A DNA stretch of 64,000 nucleotides from Corydoras sp. C115 (Eukaryota > Chordata > Actinopteri > Siluriformes > Callichthyidae): the NCBI GenBank assembly GCA_019802505.1, contig JAFMOC010000072.1, positions 2,486,001 through 2,550,000 of the forward strand. The letters run 5' to 3'. Made by a program: the position numbers and the translations under genes. The notes under the pieces were generated by a model that saw only the letters and a program-made list of their open reading frames with translations, was not told where the DNA came from and ran no database searches. Positions 12,230 through 25,840 of the stretch are shown here, piece by piece. Positions within the stretch are counted from its first letter, which is position 1; each line of letters begins with the position of its first letter.

Positions 12230-14689
12230 CAATTTTAAGTTCAATTTGTTACACCAACACTTTTAAACTATCATAGAATAAGAGCTATGATCACTCACAT
12301 CATTCCAGGATTTGTCGCAGTAATCAATTATGGTTAATTGTACTTTTTGCAGTGGAGCATTTGGAAGCAGACGAAGGATGTTAAAGGTATTGTAGTATGA
12401 AGAGAAAGCCTGCAATGGACATATTATAGTTTTCATGCAATACTTTTACATTTTTTATAATCCAATTAAATTGACATTAAGATGTGATTTTAGTTCATAT
12501 ATAAGCATAAATGAAATTAGTATAATTATCTTTTGAAGAATGTAAGAATGAAGCTTTTTTATAACATGGATATGTTACCTTTTTGTTAAAGGTTTTTTTT
12601 TTTAATTTTCTTGAAGATTGTCATAGGGGGCACATAATAAAGATTTTTAAACTGCTTCAATATTCAGTTTAGATTATACAGGGCCCTCAATTTAAATGAC
12701 AGTACAGTACATATTATTCCTCCACCTTTGTTGGCAATCATCCTTGTGCATATGTAGGGAATATTAATGATTCAAATCATTTTCTTCAAGTTCAAAACTC
12801 TTCAAGTTCAAAAGAGAAAAACTTTCTGGTGTTACTCAGTCTCCTGTTGGTGACCTTATTGTATATTTAAATTCATGTGTCAATAGAATCTTTGCAAGGT
12901 CTTGTATTTTATAACATGCTCCTTCTCTCTGATTATCTTTGGTTTATGGTTTTTCGGTTTATGAACTTTTGATTGTATTTTTGGATTGTTTGCCCAGATC
13001 TTTTGTTTATTTTTCTGGATTCTGGACCTGCACTTGACTTCCACTTTGAGTATTTGTGACCTTATTGACAATTAGACTGTACATTCTGCTATCTGATTGG
13101 ATTCACAATTGTTTATATGGTTCACTTTTTAGACTGCAATCTCATAGGTTTATTTTTAAAATGAAATAAATGTAATGTTTGTTTTCAATATTATGTTAGC
13201 AAAATGGCGTATGTTAGTCAGTGCATTAGTGTAATGGTCAGATATCAATAAACCGATTTATCAAAGTGCAATAACGCAGTCATATCCCTCAGACATTGGT
13301 AACATATGAAAATCTTTTCAGATAAAATGTATCTGTAATGACAGTGTTAAAAAAAACATATTTGATAGAGACATAGGTGAAAATACTCACATAAAATTCT
13401 CCATTGACAGGTGGTTGATATACTCCATTAAAACCACATTCAGGTTCTGTTGTACATTTGCGTAGATTTAGGATCTCCTCCATCAGTGCAAAACATCTTT
13501 GAGATTGAGCTACTCCTTTGAATGTGACTTTTTGTGAGGCATTAAATGCAGTTGGTTTGACCACACAAGGAGAGTCGTAAAGATCCCCCAGATCCATAGT
13601 TATATTGAAACCCACATGATAGCAGGGATGGTCGATGACTAAAGAAATTGAATTCTAGAATAGATGAATAAATAAAAACAGATTAAAAAACATCAGTCAT
13701 CAACAGTAGTTCAGCCTCATTTTAAATTAATCAGCTTATTATAATTTCCAAAAATGTATTGTCTTCATTCAACAAAGTGAATGGGAATAAAAATAATGTT
13801 ATTATTGACCAAATGTCAGCACATAGACATAACATCAAAGTATATTTTATGATTAATCTTTTTATTGGGTTTTGGAATGTGGTAAATCAAGGGTATGGCT
13901 GGATTAAGGCAGGGGAGTTATATTTCTTTTAAGAACAGATACCCTTTTTCTTTTTATTACTAAAAAATCATATCACCAACCTTGTGCAAATACGCTTGAA
14001 TTTGCTTTAAAGCCTGGTCTTTTCCATAGCACAGGTAACTTTGTGTGTACAACATATACGTGTTACCATAGAGCTGGATGTTAAAAGCTTTTGAGTCATT
14101 AATTGGATTTTTGGCATGAAGGAAATCTGTGTGGAAGCACCACCCATGTCTAGAGCTCCTACAGTGTACCCAGCTTTAGAGTGAATCCATTTTCCACTGA
14201 ATGAGTACTGTAAAAAAAAAATGAATGTTTTTTATTATTTAAGGTAATCTAAATTGAGGGTTATAAACTGTTTAATATGTGCCATATCCATTAATATTTT
14301 GCAAACATCATACCAACATGCCAACGACAATGTAATTATTATGTATTTATACATTAAAGTTTGATTTGACACACCTTTATAAAGCCATCCAAAACATAGT
14401 TGATGGTGATCCAGCCATATGCTCCTTCCTCCATCCCAGTGATAATTCTGGCCCCACGAAAATCAAAGGGATAGGTCTTCAGAGTATTGGATACCGCTCT
14501 AAGTATTGCCATTGACTGAGTTTGATTTGTTAAACTGTGGAAAAGTAATTTCAATAGAGAATTGTTAGCCGTAATTCGTTAAACTGGACTTTACAGGCTT
14601 AATTCCAAATGTAAACTATTGTTGTTTAGCAGAAAGTATAGATGAATAGCTGTCTAAGAGAAAATTTTACAATATATTTTACTATAGTT

Positions 14690-14790
<101 letters not shown>

Positions 14791-15411
14791 GAAGCATTAA
14801 AAACACATTAAATAAATAACCGCACAATAACAATACTTCTTTTTTGACTTTCTAAGCAAATGTTGCTTAAATTAAGAATTAATCAGAGAAAACTTTAGAT
14901 TACCAAAAAACACTGTGAACCATGTTGAAATGCTTACTGGTAATGTAATAGTAATCTAAAATGTGTGAAGTCATAACTCATATACTACAATTATGTGCAA
15001 ATGTTTTCCAAAGTCCAGCTAGTATTAAAATACTTCTTGTTCTGTGATGGAACTTTTACTTTGATGAAATGGGTACGACAACTAACAAATATTACATTGC
15101 AAAATGTAACCACAGCAGCAGCATTTATAAGCATTGTAATCATAAACGATAAATGCCAGAGCTGCATTTAGATCCATTTATTTGTCTTCATCAGTACTGC
15201 CTTTAGATCCTCAATAATTTATATAAACATTTACTGATTGAAAAATATACAAAACGTTTCTACGATCCTTCAGTAAGCATTTGAACAAAGTAAACTGTAA
15301 CAGGACACTAAAATACTACATAATATGAGCTTAACTGCAAAACGAAAAAATGTATTTGTGTAGAAGAAGCATGTTATTTCAATCCTGGAATAACATCATT
15401 CATTTGTTCTT

Positions 15412-15770
15412 CCATCCATCCATCCATTATCTTCCTCTTAATCCTATATTAGGGTCGCGGGGGGGTTCCCCATGCCCATCCAGGGGAGAATGTCTCGGGC
15501 GCTGGGCAGATACACCCAGGACAGGGCGCCAATCTATCACTGGGCACACACTCACTCACTCACACAGACATACACACTCTATATGAGGCAATTTGGAGAA
15601 CTCAATTGACTTGATCCATGTTTTTGGACTGTGGGAGGAAACCGGAGAACCCGGAGGAAACCCATGCGGACACGGGGAGAACATGGAAACTCCACCCAGA
15701 TGGGGATTCGATCCGGGGATCCCTAGTGCTGAGAGGCGAAGGTGCTAACCACTAAGCCACCGTGCCGCCC
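15412..15770 (-). mobile_element. V-SINE in entpd8-A intron 3
   Basis: Full length, flanked by the 12-bp direct repeat tcatttgttctt (15400-15411 and 15771-15782). The entpd8-B intron has a different SINE about 45 bp further along with its own target duplication. Confidence 0.95.
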
Positions 15771-16319
15771 TCATTTGTTCTTTAATATTTTATTATAGTC
15801 TACTAGTAGTGATGGTGAAAATAGTACGCATAGTATAGTATGATTAATAAAATACATAAAACCACAGCTAACACTCCTGAAGTTATTACATAAAATATAT
15901 TACGTGAATTTGCAGAAATTGTGTAAGAGTAAATGTATTGCTTTTGTATATGTCAAAATAAATTGTCCTTTATATAAAACTATGTTTGCTTATAGGATTT
16001 AGCTGCTTCTTGGAATTTGTTCTCATACATTTATAAATAACTCTACGCAGTGATTAGTTTTTTTATAAATCAGCCATTCACATGTACTTCCTATTCCTAT
16101 TAAATATTTCAGACTGACTCAGAGAAATGTTATCATTCTTCTGACTGTGTGTAATAATGCTGCTGATTGTAGTAATCCAGCCTAACAATATTTGAAGCCA
16201 AATTATGTGGCACTGTGCTTTATAGTGTGTATCATAATTTGGAAGTGTACATCAATGATTGCAGCTAAAGTGACTTTGAACTACTGATAAATTACGTAAC
16301 TCTACTCATTTTTTGGGGG

Positions 16320-17010
16320 TAGACTTACTGCATTATATGATGCATTATAAGTGTATTCATAAAGCTTCATATAGTATTCATAACACATTTGCTAATGTAC
16401 ATAGCTGTTCATAATCATAGTCATAAACTGTTATTATAATTTGAGATGAGGCTTTATAACACAAAGTGACATAATGCATTATAATATGAACTTATTTAAA
16501 CATTTGATTCTTTGGATGTTTAGACATTCTTATTTAAAAGAAGATTAACTTTACTTTAAGTCTGAAAAGAGCATTTACAAGGTTGTATAAGTCATCATGT
16601 ACTATGTACTATGTATGCAGTCTCTTTTAAAGAGGTAATTAATGACTTTTAATGAATTAATGACTAAAACACTTTACTTTATGCCTGTAAAGAAAGCTTA
16701 TAATGTTTTATAAACAATTATGAGCACTTATAAAGTCATTTTTAGGAAAATGGTAAGCTAAACAAAAACATAAGGCTTTATTTTGCTGGTTTCTGTAATA
16801 AGTTGATGAACAGTTCAAATATATAACTTATAATGCATTATGCCACTTTATGTTATAAAGACCATTTATGGCATGTTCTTATAACAATAAATTCAATCAT
16901 TTACAGCTATGGACATTAACAAAGGTTTATGACAAGCATAATAAAGCATTGTGAATACTTTATAAAACTTTATAAATGTGTTACTTATGCATTATAAATA
17001 TCAAATTTCG
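16320..17010. mobile_element. Foldback element with long inverted arms
   Basis: About 180 bp at 16320-16500 is repeated in inverted orientation at about 16810-17000. Both arms contain 'cataatgcattataa' and 'catagctgt'. There is no open frame inside. The corresponding part of entpd8-B intron 3 (about 30960-31160) lacks the paired arms. It is consistent with a non-autonomous DNA transposon (MITE). Confidence 0.7.
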
Positions 17011-18529
17011 GTAAATTGTTACTGAAAAATCTAGCCCGTGTCTACAGCATATGTTAAGGTGCTAGAAATATACTTGAATTTAGATTTGCCACCCCAGTCA
17101 GTTTGACAAAAATAGGATTTTTTTTCAAAAATAAAACAAACCAAAGCTGACAAACCAGGGGTCAAGAGCTTAATGTAGTACATCTTCATTTTGATCTGCA
17201 CAACACATATGAAAGCGGTCATAAGATGTGGTCACTCTCACCCAAGGAGCCTCATGCCTGCTGTTGCTCCCAGGTACACAGGGGTTGTACTGTGCAGATT
17301 GGCTGGAATCACTGCCATTGCATCATTTAAGCAGCTTTTTAGGCTCTCTCCAGCAGCAGGAGGATTTTCATTGTAACTAGAAATACCGCTACCTAATAAC
17401 AGAGAACAAGGTTTATCTACACCAGTATAATATTCATTGTGCTACAATCATTCTTGTGATTATAGCTCTTTATTTCTGCATTTTAAGACAATTAAATGCC
17501 ATTAATTTTAATCATTAAAAAGCCTTGAGTTAGAATATACCTTTCACTCTACATTCCAGAGTCTGTGAGACAATTCCTGTGTCGTTTTTCTTGTTTGCTG
17601 GCCACTGATACACGAAGAGGGTTGTGCGTGAAGACCCAGCATCAAACACAATCCCATACTGAGGAAATCACACAGGTTAAATAAAATAAGCAATTTTTTC
17701 TTAAATACAGGAAATGTTGCTATTTATATTTAGGTCACATAATGTAAGGCATGTTTTAAAACTTTACAAATATATTATTAAATATTAAATCAAGTTCAGA
17801 TGGTTTTTGTATTTGTTTTAGCAAGCATTGAGACAGTTCAAAATTTCTAATTTAAATACATTATACAGAACTGTACACCTACATAAGCCTTCATGACATA
17901 AATATCATATGACATGTATAACACTGTTTTGTGGACTGGACCACAGTGATGCTGGAACAAAAAATGGTCTTCCTTAAAATGTTCATACATTGCAGGAAAC
18001 ATACAACTGAATGCATAAGTTTATACATCTGTTGCAATAGGATGGAAAAAACTTAATGATGAAGATGTGAATGATTAAGATGTGTGTTACTAGACTTCTA
18101 TTCAAGTAGTGTTAATTTTAAAAGAAGTATTTACCAAGAAGTAAGCAACTACTTAGAAAAAAAAAACTTGGGATCTGAATCTTTGGTTAAATCCCTTAAG
18201 GTGTTGACGCCTCGTGGGATTATAGACAGCTTTTTTTGTGGTCAAAATTATTTCCACACCAAGGTATGCCTTACACCTTGATTATTTTCAACATAAATTT
18301 AATAATATATTATTTTATTTTTCTTTGGTTTTCATGAAGACCATATTTAGTGACTTAAAATGTACTTTTAAACAATTACTATTTAGTACAGTGATAAAGA
18401 ACCTTCAATTTGTCAGGCAGGGTCATTGTTTGACGGTTTGCAAGGGTTAGAGCAAGAACGATGACAGTCATGCCCATTAGGGCTGCCAGTGCAGTAAACA
18501 GCACTACAGCTTTTGTTTGTAGGGCCATC

Positions 18530-19385
18530 TGTTGACACACACACACACATATATCAAAATAGTCATGTTAGCACAATGTACCAAAAAGCCGGAAAAATAC
18601 AAAGAAACATTTATGTCTGTATTAAATAAACAGCCTTTTAAAATTTGAGTAGTAAAACATATTAATAAATGTTGATTACACTGTAATGTAGCTATAAGTT
18701 AACTATTAATCCTGTGTTGCCAGTGTGAATATAATAGTTAATAGGCTCATAGGACAGTAAAATGGCATGTGTGAGACCGATCACAGAGATTGTCTTACTG
18801 TCTGTGCTGACTTATAGTCCCCCCTCTGGGTAAGTATATCAAAAACACATCCAGTTAAATATTCTTGAAAATCTACAAAAGCAAACAAATATTTTCAAGG
18901 CACCATTTACACTTGCGAGTCACACACACAACTCTGGCAATTGAACTGGCTACTTGACTTATGTGTTTTAAATGTGCTATTGAAAATAAATGTATTGACT
19001 CAGGTGATTTTTTTAACAGAATGACTTTAAATATAATTTGCAATTGAGGGCATCATTTATAACAAACTAAGCAAATCTAAGATTGAAGCATTATAAATAC
19101 ATAATCAAAACACATACATTTTCTATCACTTTAAAAAAAAATGTAACACTTAAAGTAACAATGCCACACATACATCCCTTTTGCATGTTATGCTTATTTT
19201 TATTTCTTGTCAACTCCAATTCCATTCTATTAAATTGATTTCCCGTTTCCTTTTTCTATTTAACAAAACTGTGTTTTCTTCCAGTTATACTAAATTGCAC
19301 ACTTAAAAACGTAATTGCAAATAGTGAGTAGTGCAAACTGTACTGTAATATATCCTTGATTTTCATTAAAGTATATTTAATCTTA
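18530..19385. other. 5' flank of entpd8-A
   Basis: Positions 18690-18910 match 32740-33080 upstream of entpd8-B, so the duplication includes the 5' flank. Read on the minus strand, copy A has 'actataagtcagcacagac', a possible TATA-like site; copy B reads 'actacaattcagcacagac' there. No transcription start can be fixed from sequence alone. Confidence 0.45.
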
Positions 19386-19389
19386 TTAG

Positions 19390-19705
19390 GTATTTATTCA
19401 TTCATTCATCTATTCATTATCTTCTGCTTAATTCTTTACTGGGGTGTTCTCATGCTCATCTGAGGGAGAAAATTATGGGCACTGGGCAAATACAACCAGG
19501 ACAGGGTGCCAATCTATTGCTGGACACACACTCACACACAGAGACTATATAGGGGCAATTTAGTGCAGCTAATTTAACTTCAATCCATGCTTTTGGACTT
19601 TGGAAGGAATCCACAGAACCTGGAGGAAAACTGTGTGGACATAGGGAAACATGGAAACCCCCCAGATTGCAATTCGAAGCTGGATCCCGAGTGCTGTGAG
19701 GTCAT
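19390..19705 (-). mobile_element. V-SINE, decayed full-length copy
   Basis: Recognisable by 'ccaggacagggtgccaatct' and 'tccatgcttttggactttgg', with many substitutions; an old insertion. Confidence 0.8.
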
Positions 19706-20009
19706 TTCTTAAGGAGCTCTGTACAATACAATATCTTCACTTCACGAGAATAGATTTATATGTCTTTGTAACTAACTCATATGTAATCATGGCATTGATG
19801 CATACACATTTCATTTCTAAAAAAAAAAAAAGCCCTTCTAAAAGCCCTTCCTTCCCTGTGTTCAATGTTGGATCTTGCTTATGTGTTATGTTATGTCATG
19901 TTGTGTGCTATGTCTGTATTCATCCAGTGTCTTCTGCATTAAAAGGAACTTCACTATCTACAGCTTTGGAAATTGTTCTTTCTGGCCATGGCATCGGCAA
20001 TTCGTGACA

Positions 20010-20876
20010 CCTACTTTTTAAAATTTAAGCTAAATTAATAAGAAAGTTCATTTGAAATAAAATCAAGTGTCTATATTACCATATGAACTTGGGTTTAGCA
20101 TTTAGAATTAGCTTTGTGTTCATGGTTTTGTTTTTACAGCGTGAATGAGATAAAAAGGCCATTTGACCCGACTTAAACTCGTCTAACATCTCATTGTTAA
20201 GACACATTTCTCTTACATGAACTTATTTGTGGAATCCAATGATCGTCTGACAATTTTCTGTAACTCAACTCTGAGCTTCGTCTGAACACAATTGATCTGA
20301 CATTCTAAGTCATTCTAAGTTCTGTGTCCTTAGTTTTATTGCTATGACAACCACCACTATCAACCATCCTAAATTTTTGGGACGTTCCGTTATACTCCAT
20401 GGACAATAAAGGGTTTAGTAGAGGGTTTATAAAACCTTGAAAAACCTAGTTTATTTGAAGTTTTAACATATTTTGGATGTTTTGACTCACTTTTTTCTCT
20501 CCCACAATGTTAGTCTCTTATTCTACAGCTTTAAATACAAATTACAAAAATGCAAATTGACTATTAGGCATATTAGGTGATGATGTCATTTAAAGAACTT
20601 TAGCAACTTGTAGGACAGCCAATAGCTATTTTCCTTACTGAGGAGTTTGACACAGTGCGCACACACAGCACAGGGATGGAGATGTCCACCGATGTCACGC
20701 CATGGCATTATGTGTAGAAATATGTGACCCTAGTCAAATTATCAGAGAGACAACATGCTGTAAATATGTGCTTTGCAATCTCAAGACCAAATTGTTGTTG
20801 ACGTCTAAAACATTTAACACCTAAGAACCCACATTCAGGTGACTCATTCACTTCCCTACTGCAGCAGGCTATAATG
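20010..20876. repeat. Duplicated intergenic block, copy 1
   Basis: Non-coding sequence shared with 22700-23580, 33720-34045 and 34850-34980 plus 35490-35640. Shared phrases include 'gagcttcgtctgaacacaat', 'gttccattatactc' and 'gagggtttataaaacc'. Copies 1 and 2 also share 'gagacaacatg' and 'tgttgttgac' further along. The copies differ by substitutions and by inserted elements. Confidence 0.8.
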
Positions 20877-21858
20877 CAGGGGTGCTCAATACATCGATCG
20901 CGATGGAGATTTGAGAAAAAAATCACGTATCAGCGCTTTTTTTTTACAGCACAGTATCGGAAGCACTCTTACACACGCGCGCACGCATTTTAACACACAA
21001 TGTTCCAGTGTTCCAAAAACCGGCCCGTGGCCACGCCTCCATGCTTAAATCCGAAGCACTGGATCACGAATCATCTACATTAGATAATTTCTTTTTACAT
21101 TAGATAGTTTTTGCACTTTATTTGACTGACAAGAGGAGTGAAGGACTTCGCTCCAGAATAACTAAAATACCACTTTCATTTAGAGTGGGGGGATAAATAT
21201 TTTTTTGCAATGTCAAATTCAAAATGCCTTTGCTTGATTTGCCAGGTAGCCAGTGCACTTCCATTGTGTTTGCTCATTTGGGTGTACACTAAAACCAAGT
21301 TTTCGCCATGCTATTTCCTGCAATTTCTGTGAAAATGGCAATCTGAAGCCTTTTCTATGCTGATTCGTCAATACTAACATCCATCTATCCATCCATTATC
21401 TTCCGCTTTATCCTCTTAGGGTTGCGGGGGGCGGCGGGGGAGGGTTCTCCATGCCCATCCAGGGAAGAGCGTCTCAGGCGCTGGGCAGATACACCCAGGA
21501 CAGGGGGGCAATCCATCACTGTGCACACACTCACACTCTATATGGGGAAATTTGGAGAATTCAATTGACCTTGATCCATGTTTTTGGACTGTGGGAGAGA
21601 ACCGGAGAACCCGGAGGAAACCCACGCGGACACGGGGAGAACATGGAAACTCCACCCAGATTGGGATTCGAAACGGGAATCCCAAGTGCTGAGAGGAGAA
21701 CATACTAAACACTAAGCCAACGTGCCCCCCAATACTAACATGATGTGTATAAACAGGTTTCAATTTAAAAGCCTAAAAAAATGATTAACCATGGTAGATC
21801 TCGATGACCTGTCCAATGGAAAAGTAGATCTTGGGCCAGAAAAGTGTGGGCACCCATG
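20877..21858. mobile_element. Complete non-autonomous hAT element with 8-bp target duplication
   Basis: The ends are 'caggggtgctcaatac' and the inverted form of 'catgggtgcccacac'. The flanks are a perfect 8-bp direct repeat, ctataatg (20869-20876 and 21859-21866), the hAT signature. No transposase is present. A V-SINE (21381-21729) sits inside it. Confidence 0.93.
21381..21729 (-). mobile_element. V-SINE nested in the hAT element
   Basis: Bounded by caatactaacat at 21369-21380 and 21730-21741, so it landed after the hAT element. Confidence 0.95.
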
Positions 21859-22284
21859 CTATAATGAAATGGGTGAACAACATAATACCCTATAGTTTGA
21901 CTTAAAGTGTTAGAATAAATGAAAATAATATCATGTAACTAATGTTCTAGTATGCTGACCTGCAGGGGGGGGTGCCTGGTGAAGGGGGCTGACGTAGATA
22001 AAACCATTGTGAAATTAGATTAGCATCTACATAGTTGTTTTTATCAATAAGCTCCAGATGTTTAGACTGAATTGCATATAGAAAAGATTTTGTGTTTTAG
22101 ATCCATCAGCTCTTCTTCAATGAATGTTTTAATCAGTGTATTTGAATGTCATCTTGCACTGATCTGGCATTAGTTTGGTACAACGTGAAGAAGCTTCTGA
22201 ATAGTTAGGTTACTTTTGCCGTATTTGTGTTACTGAGCTTGTTATATTTCTATCAGTAGTAGCTTTTGTGTAGTGAAGCTTCAT

Positions 22285-22653
22285 ATAGTCCTGCTCGTAC
22301 CCTCCGATACTCTTCAGCCGGTCAGCTCACTGTCCCTCCAGTCCGCCTGTCCACTATGGGGGCAAGAGCATTTAGCCACTCTGCTCCATCTCTCTGGAAC
22401 AACCTTCCTATCCAAATTCGCAATATTGACTGTCTATCAACCTTTAAATCCCGGCTCAGAACCCACCTCTTTACAATTGCATATTCCTAATTTTCACCGC
22501 ACATTTTTCTGTTTATTATTTTATGCGATAGTGAATGTATTTAAATCTGTTTGTCTGATTTTATTTTATTTTATCCCATTTTATATTGTGTCCCTTTTAA
22601 CTTTTGTAAGGTGTCCTTGAGTGCCCTGAAAGGCGCCATTTATAAATAAAATG

Positions 22654-22699
<46 letters not shown>
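22285..22699 (+). mobile_element. 5'-truncated L2-like LINE 3' end
   Basis: Translation gives a reverse-transcriptase C-terminal tail: RTLRYSSAGQL, then a GARAFSHSAPSLWNNLP-type motif, then LRTHLFTIA. It is followed by a short 3' UTR ending 'ggcgccatttataaataaaa' and an (ATT)n tail. The paralogous site near 34855-34875 reads straight through from 'gtagtgaagcttcat' to 'tagttactaatag', so the empty site is visible. Confidence 0.85.
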
Positions 22700-22703
<4 letters not shown>

Positions 22704-23580
22704 GTCCAGTAACTAATAGATTGTCACCACATTTTACCAGTAGCCTGTCCAATACTGCCTACATATTTAAACTAGCATAATATCTCATAATAATGAAAAT
22801 CTAACATTTCAGTGTTAAGACATATTTTTCTAACCTCAATTTATTTGTGTAATCTTAAATGATCTTGTGGCAATTCGTAGGAGTTATCTGTAACTCAAGC
22901 CGAGCTTCGTCTGAACACAATTGATATGATGTTCTAAGTGATGTTTTTTCTTTTGTCGCTTTGACAATTAGCACTTTTAGCATTCCAAAGTTGTTGGTAA
23001 CGTTCCATTATACTCAGTGGACAGCAGAGGGTTTATAAAACCTAGAAAATGGAGTGTATTCGAAGTTTTTAAATATTTTGGATATTCACTTTTATTCACT
23101 AAATATTCACTTTTTTTCTCTCCCACAATGTTCGTCGCTTATTCCACAGCTTCAAATACATTCATTCATTCATTCATTCATTCATTCATTCATTATCTCC
23201 CGCTTTATCCTCTAGTAGGGTTGCGGTGGGGTCCCCATGCCCATCCAGGGGAGAACGTCTCGGGCGCTGGGCAGATAGACCCAGGACAGGGCGCCAATCC
23301 ATCGCTGGGCACACACTCACTCACACAGACATACTCTATATGGGGCAATTTTTGAGAATTCAATTGACTATCCTTACTGAGGAGTTTGCCACAGTGCACA
23401 CACAGCACAGGGATGGAGATGAGTAAAAAGAAAAGTCCACCAATGTCACGCCATGGCCTTATGTGTAGAAATATATGACCCTAGTCAAATTATCAGAGAG
23501 ACAACATGTTTTTAAATGTGTGCAATCCCAAGACCACACTGTTGTTGACATCTAAAACATTTAACATAATACTGTAACGG
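22700..23580. repeat. Duplicated intergenic block, copy 2
   Basis: Matches copy 1 across about 700 bp. It is interrupted by a SINE fragment at 23160-23368. The match ends near 23575, where a GC-rich LTR-like sequence begins. Confidence 0.8.
23160..23368 (-). mobile_element. V-SINE lacking its tRNA head
   Basis: Starts with an ATTC-repeat tail and stops at 'gaattcaattgac', about 60% into the element. Confidence 0.9.
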
Positions 23581-24300
23581 GGCGACCAGCCGCTAGGGAA
23601 AGGCGTCAGAGTACCGGTCGAGGGCGGCATCCTTGTGGGAGAACTACAACTCCAAGAAGGCGTTGTGCCAATTAACAGTGACAAGGCGCACCTGCCGGCA
23701 TGCCTATTTAAACAGCGTGACAAGCCTCGCGCTTTGTCCACTGTAACCTGACGCTTGTCGCCACACTGTGTCTGTGACCAACTTTGCAATTTGTTATTTA
23801 TTGTGTACCCTTTCAACCCTGTCCTATCCGGTCCAGTCGGCCAGAGCACTCTGACTCTGGAGTGGTATTTTCACCTCTTTATTCTGCTAGAGTCTCTGAG
23901 CATCCACTGGGGGCAAGCTAGCTTTAGCAGGCAGAGACAGAGCGTCATGGTGGGCGTGTCTCTGGCCTGACAGTCGCCAGCGCTCTCTGCGCTGAGACAA
24001 CGAATCAGCGCAAACTGAGAGCGAGGGTGTGTGTGCATATCGGAGCGCAATAATATTCATTTCTGTCACGCTGTTAGCATGGTCTAAGTTCAGCACGCAC
24101 GCGTTGGATGTTTGGTTTTCTCCTCTGGATTCCGAGCATTCCAGAGCTTGTGATTAGTGTGCATGCGTGCGAACATTGAGTGCACAAAATACAATTTGTG
24201 TTAAAGCACGCTACTTTTTCTGTTTTGGGTTATTCAATTTCTTTGGTTTTTCCAATGGCTGAGTTTCTCTGCGGGTTCCTTGATTAACTTATTTAACCGC
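23576..24300. mobile_element. GC-rich sequence, possible LTR remnant
   Basis: Starts 'tgtaacggggcgaccagc', contains 'cctatttaaacagcgtgac' (TATA-like), and is much richer in CpG than its surroundings. The matching block copies lack it. No gag or pol frame and no clear right end were found. Confidence 0.4.
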
Positions 24301-24368
24301 AGCCAGAGATGCAGATGTGTTCTTTACAGCATGAAAACGATCTTGCTGCGGAATGCACGGTTCTTCTT

Positions 24369-24930
24369 CTAGAACCATGGCAGAAAGTGCTGTTTGAGAA
24401 ACTCCTCATGCATTATGGATGTCATCTTTACCCCTTCAGGGATCCTAAAGAGGCCGATAATCTCTCTTCCCATGATTCCAGCCCAAAACATTACTCCACC
24501 TCCTCCTTGTTGGCACCGTAGCCTTGTTTGCATGGGGTGTCCATGAACCAGCCATCCTCCACTCCATCCATCTGGACCATCGAGCATTGCACAGCACTCA
24601 TCGGTGAACAAATCTTCATGTATTGTTTGGCCCACTGGAGCTGTTTCTGCTTGTGTGCAGTGGATAGAGGAGGTCAACAGGATGGCTTACGCACAGTTGC
24701 AAACCTCTGAAGGACCCTGCCTCTTGTTGTTCGAGTGACGTTGGAGGCACCAGCAGCTTCAAAAAGCTATGACAAGGCGTTTTGCTCTTTTAACCTGACA
24801 TTGGAAAGAGTCCTCAATTTTCCCTTATCAGCACGCACACGTGTGTGCTCTGAATCAGCTACATACTTATGTATGATCATGATGAAGTGTCTTGGCAATG
24901 TTGATTGTAGTCATGCCTTGATCTAAAGCA
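24369..24930 (-). pseudogene. Tc1/mariner-type transposase relic
   Basis: Minus-strand translation gives FTDECCAMLDGPDGW, then GGGGVMFWAGIMGRE and FLPWF, the DDE-domain pattern of Tc1-like transposases. Frames change and stops occur upstream, so only about 100 residues stay in one frame. It is inactive, and no inverted ends were identified. Confidence 0.8.
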
Positions 24931-25100
24931 GGGGTCTCAAAGTGCCGGCCCGCGGGCCACATCCTGCCCGCGATGCAGTCTTATACGGCCCTTCACGGGT
25001 TAACAAAATAAGCATTAAAAAATAATAATAATAATAATAATAATCTGGCCCGCAATTTAATTGAATTATTTATGCATTATTATGTTAATTTTTATATTTT
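24930..25100 (+). mobile_element. hAT-like terminus, second family
   Basis: Begins 'caggggtctcaaagtgccgg' followed by 'cccgcgggcc' and an (AAT)n run. The transposase relic at 25655-25840 may belong to the same element. Confidence 0.6.
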
Positions 25101-25209
25101 ATCTTAATTTGTAATGTGGTGTTTGTGTGTGTCTGTGTTGTCTTTATTTTTGTGCTTACGCTGCGTTGCCTGGTGATTAGCGCCTGCTGCGTAAGCCCAA
25201 CCCACTCGT

Positions 25210-25570
25210 AAGCTGCACGTCTCTACGTGTAACGGGTTGTACTCAGAAACGAAGCCAAAGTCAATGAACAGTATAACAGTCACTGGTTTATTGAAAACAG
25301 CGCTCAAACCCCAGTAAACGTACTGATGGTGTAACGCCGCGATGAAGATGATCGCTGACACTCAGGAAACCGAACTCTCCAGAGAGGTAATCCATAGAAC
25401 AGAAGGTAGCAGGGCAGCGCATTACCGAAGATCAGACGCAAACAGCCAACCCAACCGAACAGCGAGATAGAGATATAAACAGAAAGTAGTAATCAGAACT
25501 CTGGAGAAGAACTCTGAGCACCACCAGTGGCAGGAAGGGGAATAGCAGGTACAGAAGGTAAGGTGGATGT
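25210..25570. mobile_element. Possible LTR fragment within hAT remnant
   Basis: A GC-richer block from 'tgtaacgggttgtactcag' to about 'ggtggatgtgacac' splits the two hAT pieces. LTR status is inferred from the TGTAACGG start only. Confidence 0.3.
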
Positions 25571-25654
25571 GACACTACGCTACGCATGCGCTCACCATTC
25601 CCAGCAAAAACATTTTGTTAGCAAAAATGTCACTTTTGAAACTCTCAAAAAATA

Positions 25655-25840
25655 AAATAAGTTGACTTGGGAAAAAACGTACATATGTGTGTGAAAAACT
25701 CTTCTCAACGGTAAAATGTAATAAATCCAAGCACAGATCCAGACTGACTGATGCCCATCTCCAGTCCATCATCAGAGAGTCCACTGCAAACTCCCTTAAA
25801 GCAAATGTGGCTCATTTGTGTCAGAAGAAGCACTGACAAA
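25655..25840 (+). pseudogene. hAT transposase C-terminal relic
   Basis: One plus-strand frame reads CEKLFSTVKCNKSKHRSRLT, then DAHLQSIIRES and NVAHLCQKK before a stop. This is the C-terminal pattern of hAT-derived proteins such as the GTF2IRD2/ZBED group. The upstream part is out of frame. Confidence 0.7.
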
